Shown piece by piece: positions 31,173 to 42,176 of a DNA stretch of 64,000 nucleotides. A program made the translations under genes and the position numbers. How positions within the stretch are numbered: position 1 is the stretch's first letter; each line of letters begins with the position of its first letter. The notes below the pieces were generated by a model. The model ran no database searches and had not been told where the DNA came from. It was given only the letters and a program-made list of their open reading frames with translations. Source of the stretch: Diacronema lutheri (Eukaryota > Haptophyta > Pavlovophyceae > Pavlovales > Pavlovaceae); contig JAGTXO010000023.1 in assembly GCA_019448385.1 (NCBI GenBank), positions 248,001 to 312,000 on the forward strand, given 5' to 3'.

Positions 31173-34100
31173 ATGCTGCTCACCGCGCCGCTCGCCGCCA
31201 CGCTGCTCCTCGTGCCCGCCCTGCCCGTTAACGTCAGCAGCTGCGGGACTTGGACTGCCCCATCCGACCCCAACGCGGTGATCACTGTGCCGGCCGGCGA
31301 GTGCCTCGCTGTCCGCACGTCCGCGTCACTCGCCTTCCGCGGCATCCACGTCGTCGGCCAGCTTGTGCTGGACACGTCCCTTGCGCGCGTCGGCGCGCCG
31401 ATTGATGTGGCCATCACCGCTGAGTACATCTTCGTCGAAGGCATCTTTGCGATCAGGACTGCCGACGACGCCGTGGTGCCCGCGCCGACCGGCCGGATCA
31501 GCATCACGCTCATTGCGCCGCACGACGGGCGGACAGACTTTGTCTTCCAGTCGCTCAAGCGGCCGAGCGCGCCGGCGATCGCAGTCGGCGTGAAGTGTTT
31601 CGTCGTGTGGGGCGGCCAGCTCGACATGCGCGCTCTGCCCCGCTCACCGGCGTGCGTAAGCTGGGCTCGCCTCGAGGATGTGAGCGCTGACGGCGAGCTG
31701 GTGCTCGACCGGGCGGTCGGCCCGTGCTGGGCGGCTGGTGCCGAGCTGCTCGTCACGTCGCACACGATGCTGCATACGGACGCGCAGACGGCCACGATCC
31801 AGAGCTCGAGTGGCAATCGCGTTTTTCTCACCGCACCCCTCGTGCGCCCGACGACTCTGACGGACAGCGCCGACTTCGCGGTCGAGGTCGCGCTCCTCTC
31901 GCGCAACGTGGTCATCCAAGGCGCCGAAGACGACCTCGACAAACGGCGGATCGGTGCGCACCTGATGGTGATGGACACGCCCAGCGTCGCGCAGACCATC
32001 CACGGCCTTCTCTTTCTGCGCATGGGCCAGCAGGGCCTCCTCGGCCGCTACCCGGTGCACACGCACATGTGCCGCCGAGTGGACGGCACGTCGTTCACGC
32101 ACAATGTCATCCGCACGTCCCACCAGCGGTGCATCAACATCCACGGCACGGACAACGTGCTCGTGCAGGACAACGTGGCCTTCGAGACCGCCGGTCATTG
32201 GTGCGGCACGCGCGAATGTCGCGCCCGCAGCGCCTCGTTCCGGCCACCGCCGGGCGCGTGCGGGCGCCCGCACCGTCTGCCTCTTGCACCCGACGCGCTG
32301 CGCGGCGCGCGCGCGATCGCGCGCAGCTTCCTGACGGAGGATGGCGGCGAGACGGGCAACGCGTTTGTACGCAACCTCGGCGCCAGCACGCTCCGCGTAA
32401 CGGCGCTCATCCGTCCCGAGGAGACGGATGACCGTGCGAGCACGTTTTGGATGTCCAATGGCAACAACACGTGGGAAGGCAACGTGGCGGCCGGCTGCGC
32501 GGACGCCGGCTTTTGGCTTGAGCTGCGCACGCGCGTGCGGCCGCCGACGCGCGCTACCCCGGCTGACTATGCGCCGAGTCGCGTGCCGATCCGCCGCTTC
32601 GTCGACAACGTTGCCCACTCCAACGGGCTCAGAGGTGCATGGCGCAGCGTTGCTCGCAAGGCGCGCGCGAACGAAGGCACGAGCCGTCTCATTCCACGCC
32701 CGACCCGACGCGCCGTCCGGCGGCAGGCTTCCAAAACTACCCGGGCGCGCACTTCCAACCGGAACCCCTCGACCCACACGACCCGCGCAAGGTGGGCGCT
32801 CGCATCGTCAACTTTGCGGCGTACCGGAACTCGCACGGCCTGATCTTCAAAAATTCGGGGCCGAGCGAGATCGTTGGCGGCGTGTACGCGGACAACCGCA
32901 TCGCGATTGAGCTCGGGGCGCACACGACGCGCGTGCTGCCGACGACGCGCGTGATTGGGCTCAGCGAGCTCTACTTGTCGCAGCTGGCCGCGCTCTACAG
33001 CAGCGCCGAAGCCGACCAGCGCTCGCCATGCAGCCTGACCGGCCCGCCCGTCGTCGGCATCCAGCTGCGCGCGCAGTCCAACTTTAACCAGATCGAGATC
33101 GGCAACGAGGTGATCGGCGTGTCGATTTCGCGCTACGCAGAGGCCGACACGGGCTGCGCCAATGCGCACGCGATCACCGTCGCACAGGACGGGGTGACGG
33201 ACGATCGCTCGCGCGGGACCTCGTCCGATGAGGTGGACGTGCGCACCTCGTTTGCGCAGATCGCGTGGGAACCGAGCATCTCAGCGCACCACCGCATCAA
33301 CCTGTGCGCGCAGGACGGCGCCGCGGTGCGCTACGTTGCCTTCCGCGACGTGGATGGCTCGCTCGTCGGCTCGAGCGGCGGCTTTGTCGTGTCGGCGAAC
33401 GCTGCACACACCATCGCCCTCATCCCGACGGCATGTGCGCACGTTGCGAGTGCGTGCGTTGTGCTCTGCCCGGGCGCGTGCCTGCGGCAGCTCAAGGTCT
33501 CCGTGAGCGCCCTCGTCTCGAGCAACGTCGTGCTGCGCGTCGCCTCACCCTCGTCTGGCGCGGTCGCCTCCGTGCCCGGCGAGCTCGACTACTTTGACCT
33601 GCACATGCGGCGCTCCGACAACCCTGACAATGCATACCACGTGGTGCGGCGCAGCTTTCACCTCGCGCTGCCCGCAGGCAGCGCGTTCGACGCACACTTT
33701 GCTGTCGACGGCATCGCCCCGGCATGGCCAATCTTCGCGCAGACGCGCGTGCTGGACGAGCCGGGCGCATGCTCGACCGAGCGCGCGATTGTCGCCTTGC
33801 ACATCCCGCCCGTGGACTGCGCGCGGTGGGTCGCAAACGGGGACTTTCAAAACGGCGCGGCGCACTGGTCGCACGAGGACCTGCGCTGCACGCTCGCGCT
33901 CGCGAGCGAGAGCGCAGAAACGGGCGCCGCCGCAAACCACTTTCTTGTCAGCTCGTCGCGCACATCGTCCAGCGCGGGCCCGTCCCAGTACCTCGACACG
34001 CGCTGCTTGTCGGCTGCGATGGTCGGCGACGCGTTTCTGCTCGGCGCGCGCGTCAAGCTGTACAGCGAGGGCGACAGCGACGTGCCGCGCTGCTTTGTTG

Positions 34101-34376
34101 ACCGGCGGCAGGATTGCGTGCACGCCGTGCTGATCGTCGAGTACGCGCCGCCGGCGGGGGGCGCGGATCCGCCACCACCCGCCGAGCTCACTGTCGGAAA
34201 GATGGTCGAGTGGAACTTTGGTGCGTGGAACCGGCTGGCTGGCGTGGTCGAGCTCACGCCCAGTTTGGTGAGCGGCGCCGAAACAGTGCGCATCGCATTC
34301 CGCGCGCCGCGCAGCACGGTGATCGAGCTCGACGACGTTGAGCTCGCGCACGTGCCGCGCGCACCGACCGCGCACA

Positions 34377-34415
<39 letters not shown>

Positions 34416-34987
34416 ACGCGCCGCCGCTATCGCCGCACGCGCCGCCGACAGGTGTGCCATCGCCGCCGCCGCAGAGCGCATCGGGTGGCGGCTGTTCGGC
34501 AGTGGACGGCAACTTGCTGCTCGGCGGCGCAAGCTGGGACGGCCGGCACGGCAGCCTCGCGCAGCTCGCGTTTGACGAGGCACGCGGCGCGAGCATCGTG
34601 CGCAGCTCCGAGCGCTCGACGCGGCTCGACGGCCCGATCCACGCCCTCGTGCGCGGCTGCGTGCCCCCGGGCGCGTCGCTGACGCTGAGCATGGCTGTCA
34701 AGATCGCCGTGCCGCCGGGCCAGAGCTCGGGCTGCACATTGGGCCAGACCAAGCGCTGCGTCAACTGCTGGCGAGAGTCGGTCGCAGCGGACGGCACGCG
34801 CAAGTCTCACCGGTGCGGCTGGCAAACAGGAAAGCTAGCGGGCGCCTGGACGACGATCAGCAACACATTCTCCGCGAAGGACGACGAGACGGGTGAGGGG
34901 GTCGCCTCGTGGAGCATCTTTTTGAACGGTCCAGAGCCGCACAACGACATCCTTTTCGCCGACGTGCGCCTATCGCTTGCCACGTAG
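31173..34987 (+). CDS. Secreted G8-domain/beta-helix protein (CEMIP/TMEM2/PKHD1L1-like)
   Basis: Exons 31173-32200, 32327-32634 and 32727-34987 give 1,198 residues. It begins with a signal peptide (MLLTAPLAATLLLVPALP). A G8 domain follows with conserved strands (VITVPAGECLAV, LVLDTS, AEYIFVEGIFAI). Then comes a parallel beta-helix region with GLLGRYPVHTHM, QRCINIHGTDNVLVQDNVAF and GHCFLTEDGGETGN. This last is restored exactly by the first splice and is the family signature. Relatives include cell-surface hyaluronidases and fibrocystin-like proteins. The C-terminal half has two beta-sandwich-like modules separated by a poly-Pro hinge near 34378-34470. It is probably extracellular and glycan-binding. 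Enzymatic activity is unproven. Confidence 0.88.
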
Positions 34988-35003
34988 CCAAGCCGCCATC
35001 GCG

Positions 35004-38000
35004 TCACACAACGTCGGGCGCGCCTGCCGTGCCCTTGGGCGCACCCGCCACCGTCTCGCGCGCCGGCGCACCGCGCGACGGCGCGGTGCAGGCCTGCGCG
35101 AGCGAGAAGGCGAGGAGCGGCAGCGCACACGCGAGCAGCGCCAGGTCGACCGCCTCGTAGCCGTGCGTGAGCGCGAGCGCGCCGAGCGCGTACTGTGCGC
35201 AGCCGAGCGCGGCGACAAGGAGGTTGATCAGCGCGGAGAGCTTGCCAAAGTTGCAAAAGCCAAAAAGCTTTGCAACTGCCGCGAAGTAGGCGGAGTACAA
35301 AAACTGCTGCGAGAGTGAGACGAGCGCAAAGCACACGCGAAGGGCCCAGTCGGAGCGCAGCAGCACAAGTGCGCCGTACGCGCAGCCGGCGAGATCGACG
35401 AGCAGGAAGCTCGCGCTGAGCGGCCTTGTGTCGAGCAGCCAGCCAATCAGCGGCATGCCCACAAAGCCAAAGGGGAGCGTCGCGCTGAACGCGCCGGCCA
35501 GCCGCGCCGAGCGCGCGGCGTCATCGGGCGAGTGCCCGAAGCGCGTCTGCAGCTGCGCGCCCACAGAGCCCATCACAAACGTGAGCCTGCAACGCGCGCG
35601 GCGGCGGAGGTGGCAGCGGCCGAGTGCGCGCCGATGCCTCGGCGCTCGCGCGCGGGGCCTGCGACCGTCCGGCGCGCAGGCGCGGCGGCGGCTGCGACGC
35701 GCGCGCACCTGAGCGCGTGCAGCGCGGTGAAGAGCGCGAGGTGCACGAACTGCGCCGAGCGCACCTGCCGCGAGAAGGGCTGCTGCTGCAGCCCGCCCGG
35801 TTCGCACCCGTGCGCCGGCTGCTGCTGCTGCGGCGGCTGCTGCTGCCGCTGCTGCTGCTGCTCGCGCGCCTCGCCGCCTGCGCCGCTCAGCGCGCACGGC
35901 GCGGCGGCGGCGCACTCGCGCGCGACGCCGACGAGGTCGAGCGCGCTCGCGCCTCTGGCGGCGGGCGTGCACGCGGCCGCGCGCTGCCGATGCGAGGCCG
36001 CCGCATCAAAGCCGCTGCGCCCTGCATCCGATGCCGCTGCGCGCGCGCCACCGCCGTTGACGCCCCCGCGCGCGGCGGGCAGCGCGCGGCTTGACTCGGC
36101 GAGAAGCGCGCGGCTTGACTCGGCGAGAAGCGCGCGGCTTGACTCGGCGGGCAGCGCGCGGCTTGACTCGGCGGGCAGCGCGCGGCTTGACTCGGCGGGC
36201 AGCGCGCGGCTTGACTCGGCGGGCAGCGCGCGGCTTGACTCGGCGAGAAGCGCGCGGCTTGACTCGGCGGGCAGCGCGCGGCTTGACTCGGCGGGCAGCG
36301 CGCGGCTTGACTCGGCGAGAAGCGCGCGCTCGGGCTCGTTGGCGGCGAGCCGCGCTGCCCAGCTCGGCAGCGTGCGCAGCATCTCGGCGGAGCGGCGTAT
36401 CGACAGGCGCAGCGCGCGCCGCTCTCGCGAAGCGGCGGACTCGACGGAGCCCTGCACGCCGCGCAACGTGCCCGTCGAGGCGTGGCGTGTGCGCGCCAGG
36501 CGGTGCGCGCGGTGTGTGCTCGTCGTGGCGCGCGGCCGCTCGAGCACGGCCGAGGCAAGCGCTCGAGATGTGGTTGGCCCGGCGCTGCGCCTGTCCACCG
36601 CTCGCGGCGAGACGGTGGGCGGCCAGAGGGCACGCCAGCTGAAGGGCGGTTGCGCGCACGCGCACGCCATCGCGTCAGCGCTCTGCTCGCGCGGCGCAGA
36701 GGGCGCGACAGCCGGTGCAGCGCGGTCTGCATGTACGCATGGCGGCGCGTTCACTGTCGAGCGGCGGATCGGCGCCGCGCCGCGCTCGTCGACGGCCGTC
36801 GCGCCCTCGCCGCACCGCTCGCTCCCGTCGTCGTCGCTGCCGCCGTCCGCGCTGGTCACGGCAGAGCAGCGCTCGACGAGCAACCGCCTGCAGTCGCCAC
36901 AGTGAAAGGTGCTCGCATGCCGCACGGGTACGAGCGCACACGCGCCACCGTTCGGCGTCGGTGCGCGCGCGGCCGAGCTCTCCGAGCTCGCGCGCGCGAG
37001 GCCGTAGGCGAGCGGCGCATCGCCCGATTGTCCGTCGCGCGCGGCGCGCGGCGCGCCCGAGGCCGCGCCCGCCTCTGCACGTCGCAGCGCGCCGCGAACT
37101 CCCAGCGGCCCCGCGCGGCAGCCGTGGCGACTCGCCGCGCCGGCGCCATCGCCGCCGTCGTCGGCTCGACCGTGGCTGCATGCACCTTCGTCGCGCAGCG
37201 GCGCGCGCCCCGCAGCGGCGCGCTCGCGCGCGCGCGCATCGCCACCGGTGTCGGCATCGGCGTGCGCGCCGCCGTCGCCGTCCGCCGCCTCGTCGCCGTC
37301 CGAGTCGCTCGCCTCGGCCTCGTACGCCACGCCTCGAGCGCTGGGTGCATGGTCCACCCAGCACAGCTGCCCTGAAACAAGGATGGCCGCACCGACGCAT
37401 GCGTACCCCACAAAGAGCGAATGGAGCGAGACCCCGCGCGCGTGCAGCGCGCCGAACAGGGCAAAGGCGCTCTCGGACGCGTTGAAGAGCGCGGCGAAGA
37501 GGGAGAGAATGCTGCTCGACGCCTCGGGCAGCAGCGCCGCCAGCTGGTATGCCGGCATTTGAATGCCGGGCCCTGCAATGCCGAGAAGCCCAAACCCAAC
37601 AGCCAGCGCATAACCGTCCCATGCGCCCCGTGCCATGCCGAGCGCACCGCCAGCAATGGCGTCGGCGTCGGTCGTGGCGCGCTGCTGCGCCGGCCGCGCC
37701 GCCGCGGCCATCACCAGCGCGCCCGCGATGAGCGTGCTCGCAGCCAGCCGGTTGCACGCGCGCGCGCCATGGCGGTCGAGCAGCGCGCCAAATGCGCAGT
37801 TGGACAAATTTGAACCGAGCACGCCGGCGGAGAAGACGAGGTTGAGGCGCAACGTGCGCGGCGCGCAGCCGTGCTCGCCGCCGCCATCGCGACCCGCCGC
37901 GTCCATCGCCACCTCGCCGGGCCGCGCGCCGCGCCCGTCGCACAGCTCGCTGAGCACACCGTCGCTCGTAAGCATCGGTTCGAGCGCCGCCCAGCCGAAG

Positions 38001-39067
38001 ACGAGGCCAGCGGAGAGGGTGATGTGCGCGCACGCGGTCGCGAGGAGGAGCGCGATGCGCGCGCGCGACGGCGCCTCTCCTTCGGGCGCGTACAAGAGCA
38101 GCGCGCCGTCGTCGCACGCGCCGGCCGCCGCTGCATTCGCCGCCTCCTCCGCGTGCCAGACGGCCGCTGACGCTTTGAGCGTCGACTCGACAGCCGACGT
38201 GGCGCCGATCGACGTGTGCACGGGTGTGCTTGGCGTGAGACTGGCGAGCACTGCAAACCCGACCTCGCCCAGCTCGCGTAGGCTGCGCGCCGCGCTGCGC
38301 GGCAGCAGGGCATCGAGGTCCGAACGGACGCAGCCATCCTCCGAGCTTCGGAAGCGGCTGCCGCGCCCTCCCCTCTCCGAGCCCGCGCGCGGCGCGCCCG
38401 CGCCAGCGAATGCGCACCGGCCGTGCCACTGCGCGCTGCCGTTGGTGCAGCGGCCAAACCCACCGTCGAGCGCGCCGGGCCCCGCGCCGCCGTGCCATGC
38501 GTCGACGCCGACGCCGTCGCGAGCGGCTGACGCAACGGCGAGCAACGGCGCGCGCGCGCCAGTCGGCGCGTCCGCCGCGCTCTCGCCACGGCAGAATGCA
38601 ATGTCGAGCAAGGAACGCTCGTGCGAGCTGAACAGGCCCTGCGACGAGTGCCGCCGGAGCCGCGGCGCCTGCCACGGCGGCGAGGGCGGACGCGGCGCCG
38701 CCGGCTCGCGCGCGGCGCGCGGCGCCTCTGCCAGCGCCGCGCGCCGCGGCGAGTCGGCGGCGCCGCGCTCGAGCACGCGCACAAGGGCGCGCCGCCACGC
38801 CTCCTGCTCCGCGCGGCTGTCGGCGACGAGGCAGACAGACGGGCCGCCCACGTATGCGGCGGACGCGTCCGCGCGCGTGAGCAGCCGGAAGCCGACCGGC
38901 GCGCATCCGCGCAGGCTGAGAGTCCGCCCATCGCCCGTGCGTGCCGCGCGCGCGTCGCAAAAATGCGAGAGCGCGCCATGCTCCTCGTCGAGCACAAAGT
39001 AACGACGTGTCCGTCGGCCGTACGGGTGCGAGGGCTCCTTCGTGAGGTAGCCCTCGATCAACGTCAT
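35004..39067 (-). CDS. PH domain fused to a 12-TM major facilitator transporter
   Basis: Exons (minus strand) 39067-35709 and 35586-35004 give 1,313 residues. Residues 3-100 form a PH domain (IEGYLTKEPS, RRYFVLDEEHGALSHF, EQEAWRRALVRVL), a phosphoinositide or protein-binding module. From about 336 a major facilitator half follows with NLVFSAGVLGSN and GALLDRHGAR, resembling SLC43/FMP42 carriers. TM6 ends near 567. The second half starts near 1100 (VHLALFTALHALRLTFVMGS, joined across the intron) and runs to the C-terminus. The TM6-TM7 loop is about 540 residues and contains an 8-residue tandem repeat and Gln runs. The substrate is unknown. The PH domain may control membrane placement. Confidence 0.82.
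36078..36330. repeat. 24-bp coding minisatellite in MFS gene
   Basis: Ten tandem 24-bp units and a partial one, encoding ALxAESSR on the minus strand with x = Leu or Pro. The only variation is gagaa versus gggca within the unit. The two variants are interspersed rather than blocked. That points to unequal exchange or conversion. The array keeps the reading frame and sits in the large cytoplasmic-side loop of the transporter. Confidence 0.95.
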
Positions 39068-39191
39068 CGTCAGTCACGCGCCATCGTGGCTACGATGGCG
39101 CCCGGTTTTCAACGTCCAAACTTGCAACTCTTCCACACTGGCACCCGTCGCTTGACGCCACAACCCATCGCGGTCGCCCCGCCGCGCGACC

Positions 39192-40157
39192 TCACCCGTC
39201 GCCGCCGTCGGCGACGCTTCCTGCTGCCGCCGGAAGCGCCGGCGTGTGCCCGACCTCGAGCAGCACGCGCCGCACCTCGTACTTGACGCCGCGCTCGAGC
39301 ACCGCAAGCGCGAGCGCGGCGCGCGCCGAGCAGCTGTCGGCGCCCACCGAGCCGCCGTCCGCGGGCGCGTCGTCGCGCACGTCCGCGCGCACGTCCACGC
39401 GCGAGTCCGCGGGCACGCTCGCCGTGCACGTGCCGGCGGCGAGCTCGGCGAGAGAGAGGGAGACGGAAGTCATGTCGTCGCGGCAGCGGTAGCCGCGCAG
39501 ATCCTTCCCGCCGAGCGACCACCACACGACGCGCACGCGCTCCGCGTCGAGGCTGAGCGTGCCGCGCGCTTCATCGAGCACGGTGCCCACCGAGCGGTCT
39601 GCGGGCGCGCCCTTGGCGCTGGCCTCGTGCAGCAGCGTGATCGCGCACGCGGCGGCGAGCGGGCAGCCGAGCGCGCACGCCCAGCCAGCGAGCTCGGCGA
39701 GGCGCGCGTCAGTTACCGCAGGCGAGATCGCCTCGTCGCTCGCCGCCGTGTCCGCCGCGCCCACGCCGTGCGCGCGCCAGCTCGCGCCCAGCCGCCGCGC
39801 AAGCTTCCTGAAGGCCTGCACCGACCAGGTGGCCTCCGAGCGGCCGACCGGCACGCCTTCCTCACGCCGCGCGTCGGTGAGAGCGGCGAGCCAGCGCGCT
39901 CGCGCGCGGCGCCGCTCGGCGACGAACGAGCCGCGCAGCGCGCTCGCCTCAGCCCCGCCGTCGCCGGCTGTGGGGCCGCGCAACGCGAGCCGGCCGAGCA
40001 TCAGCTGCCAAAACTCGGGCGCGCGCGACACGGCCGCAGTCGCGCGGCATGCGCGCGCAAAGTGCGCGACGCCCGCCGTGCGCGGCGGCTCGACCGCGCG
40101 CAGCGCGATCTCGAGGAGCGCGTCGAAGGGAAGGTCCGCGAAGTTCGTGACGGCCAT
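39192..40157 (-). CDS. F-box-like protein
   Basis: Single exon of 321 residues from the Met at 40157 (MAVTNFADLPFDALLEIALR). An alternative Met at 40199 would overlap the divergent gene. The N-terminal 55 residues match an F-box: DLPFDALLEIALR, a helix with FARACRATAAV, then APEFWQLML. This is the segment that binds Skp1 in SCF ubiquitin ligases. The remainder has WSVQAFRKLARRLG and VRVVWWSLGGKDLRGYRCRD, probably a substrate domain. I do not recognise that part. Only 19 bp separate this start codon from that of the divergent gene. Confidence 0.75.
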   Translation of the reverse strand: MAVTNFADLPFDALLEIALRAVEPPRTAGVAHFARACRATAAVSRAPEFWQLMLGRLALRGPTAGDGGAEASALRGSFVAERRRARARWLAALTDARREEGVPVGRSEATWSVQAFRKLARRLGASWRAHGVGAADTAASDEAISPAVTDARLAELAGWACALGCPLAAACAITLLHEASAKGAPADRSVGTVLDEARGTLSLDAERVRVVWWSLGGKDLRGYRCRDDMTSVSLSLAELAAGTCTASVPADSRVDVRADVRDDAPADGGSVGADSCSARAALALAVLERGVKYEVRRVLLEVGHTPALPAAAGSVADGGDG

Positions 40158-40176
40158 CGTTGCGCTGAAGGTGCCG

Positions 40177-41805
40177 ATGGCGCGAGCCGTGGCGCTCATC
40201 GGCTCGTCCGGGGGAGGCGGCGCGACGTTGGGGCACGGCGACCCGAACGCGCTGCGCGCGGCGCTCGATTGGCAGCTCGCCGCCATCGGCGGGGGCGCGC
40301 GCATCGTCGAGGCGCAGCTCGTCGTGTGCGCCGCACCGCTCGACTTTGCGGCCGGCGCCGAGCGCGCGTCGCTGTGGGCGTGCGGCGGTGAGGGCGAGCT
40401 TGTGTGCGTGGCGCGCGGATCACTCGCGCAGGTGAACGCGCGCGCGCACGAGCTAGATGCGCGCCTCGCCGAGCGCCTCGCCGCAGGCGCGCTGCACGGG
40501 CTCGTCTCCGTCTCGGCGGATGCGCGGCCCGGCGGCGTGAACGCGCGCGCGCTCAAAGCCGCCGGGCGCGCCGCGCTGCCGGTCGCGGGTACGGGCGGTT
40601 CGAGCCTATCGATGGCCGCGGCCGAGTACGGCTGTGTGCTCGTCGGCAACAGCGGCGGCTCTGTCGCCACCACGCCCGAGTCGAAGGCGATCGGCGTCGC
40701 AGCTGCGCTTGCCGCCGCATGGCGTGAGCATTTTGCGCCCGCGAGCGCGTCGGGCGGCGGCGCGTGGCACGCGCCGATCGACGGATGCCTGCCCGTCTTC
40801 CTCGCGGTCGCGTGCGCCGCCACGCTTGCCGATCGCGCCGCGCCGCTCCTGCCGCCGCCGCTCGCCAGCGCGGCGGCGGCGTTCGCGGGCGCGCTGCGCG
40901 CGCGCGCGCTCCCACCCGCCGTCGGCGCGATCGCCGCGCAGCACCGGTCGGGGCTGGGCGAGCTGAGCGTGCTCGGCGGCGCGCTCGTCGGCGCGCTGAG
41001 CCGCGACTCGCCGCTCTGCGCGCTCCTCGCCGCCGCCGCGCTCGCGGCCGCGGCGCCGCGCTGCATGGCCGCGTGCGCGCGCGCGTCCGTGCCCGCGACG
41101 GCAACCTCCATCCTCGTCGCGGGCGCGCTGCCCGCGTGCATCGGCGCGGCGGCGCACGCGGCCGCGCCCGCGTGCGCCGCCCTCACCTCGCACGCGCGTG
41201 CGCTCCTCGCGCTCGCGCTCGGCGGCGCGCGCGGCGCGCCGCTCGTTGCGCGCGGCGCGTGCGGCGCGGTGGTGGGCGCAGGCGTCCACTGGGGGAGCCG
41301 GCGCGGGTTCTACCACGCGCTCGTGCTGCCTCTGATCGCGCTTGAGGCCGAGCGCGGCGAGATGGCGCTTCTTGGCGCGCTCGACTTGCTCGCGTTGTGT
41401 GTCGTCGGTGCTGGCGCATGCGCCGCACAGCTCGCGCTCCCGCGCGCGGCGTCGGGCGCGCGCGACGCGCCGCTCGCGCGGCGCGGCCTTGCGCTCAACC
41501 TGGGTTGCGGCGACTACGTTGAAGCATGCTTCCCTTTCCTCGCGCGCGACCGTGCGCTTGACGCCGCCGCGCTCTGCGCGAGCGCCGCCGCGGGCGCGCT
41601 CTGCGCGAGCGCCGGCGGCGTACGCAGCACCGCGTACGTGCCGCTGCCGGTCGCCGTTGTGCTCAGCGACGCACCGCGCGCTCTCGTGCGCGCGGCGCTC
41701 GTCGCCTTTTGCGCGCCCTTTGCCGTTGGCGTCGCGTGCAACGCCGCGGCGAACGCGCGCGGCGCACGGGGCGGCGGCGGTGCGCGCACGCCGCGCGACG
41801 AGTGA
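40177..41805 (+). CDS. Uncharacterised multi-pass membrane protein
   Basis: Single exon of 542 residues. The N-terminal 190 residues look soluble and contain two Gly-rich motifs, LIGSSGGGGATLGHGDP and VAGTGGSSLSMAAAEYG followed by VGNSGGSVATTPES, which look like phosphate or ligand-binding loops. The remaining 350 residues are Ala/Leu-rich with about eight hydrophobic segments (for example FLAVACAATLADRAAPLLP and TSILVAGALPACIGAAAHAA). The start at 40177 is the first Met compatible with the divergent F-box gene. The layout is that of a membrane protein with an N-terminal ligand domain. No family name is claimed. Confidence 0.7.
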   Translation: MARAVALIGSSGGGGATLGHGDPNALRAALDWQLAAIGGGARIVEAQLVVCAAPLDFAAGAERASLWACGGEGELVCVARGSLAQVNARAHELDARLAERLAAGALHGLVSVSADARPGGVNARALKAAGRAALPVAGTGGSSLSMAAAEYGCVLVGNSGGSVATTPESKAIGVAAALAAAWREHFAPASASGGGAWHAPIDGCLPVFLAVACAATLADRAAPLLPPPLASAAAAFAGALRARALPPAVGAIAAQHRSGLGELSVLGGALVGALSRDSPLCALLAAAALAAAAPRCMAACARASVPATATSILVAGALPACIGAAAHAAAPACAALTSHARALLALALGGARGAPLVARGACGAVVGAGVHWGSRRGFYHALVLPLIALEAERGEMALLGALDLLALCVVGAGACAAQLALPRAASGARDAPLARRGLALNLGCGDYVEACFPFLARDRALDAAALCASAAAGALCASAGGVRSTAYVPLPVAVVLSDAPRALVRAALVAFCAPFAVGVACNAAANARGARGGGGARTPRDE

Positions 41806-41966
41806 GCGGCAGCACAGCCGCATGCGTAGTCCCCCTTGGTCTTGTGCTGTTGTGCATGGTGCTGTGCCGAGCAACATCCCGACACGTCGCGTGCTGCCGA
41901 CCAACATCTCAACACGTCACGTGCGCTGCCGAGCACGCCGTCCGCGAGGCGTCCGAGAGGGCAGAT

Positions 41967-42020
<54 letters not shown>

Positions 42021-42176
42021 CTCTGGAGACTGATTTCGGAGCAAGCCCGGGTGAGGGGTCCGGGAGGCCTCTCCCGGAGTCACTTTTCCCGGGCGGACGG
42101 ACGGGTCGGCGGCGAGGCTCCGGTAACGCACACACGGGCCCGCGCTCGCACCCCCTCCGCAGCGCCACCCCACCGC
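41806..42176. other. Intergenic region with short duplication and long poly-G
   Basis: Gap of 371 bases between two plus-strand genes. It holds a degenerate two-copy repeat at about 41866-41935, in which the CAACATC..AACACGTC core recurs, and a 54-base G homopolymer at 41967-42020. The promoter of the zinc-ribbon gene should lie in the last 150 bases. No coding sequence. Confidence 0.6.
41967..42020 (+). repeat. Uninterrupted 54-base poly-G tract
   Basis: Positions 41967-42020 are all G. Such a tract can form G-quadruplexes and is hard to sequence, so its exact length is uncertain. Unlike the other long G/C runs in the window, it lies outside any intron that I modelled. Confidence 0.9.

Noticed and set aside
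36078-36330. CRISPR or intronic repeat
   Set aside because: Units are contiguous, in frame and translated within an open exon.
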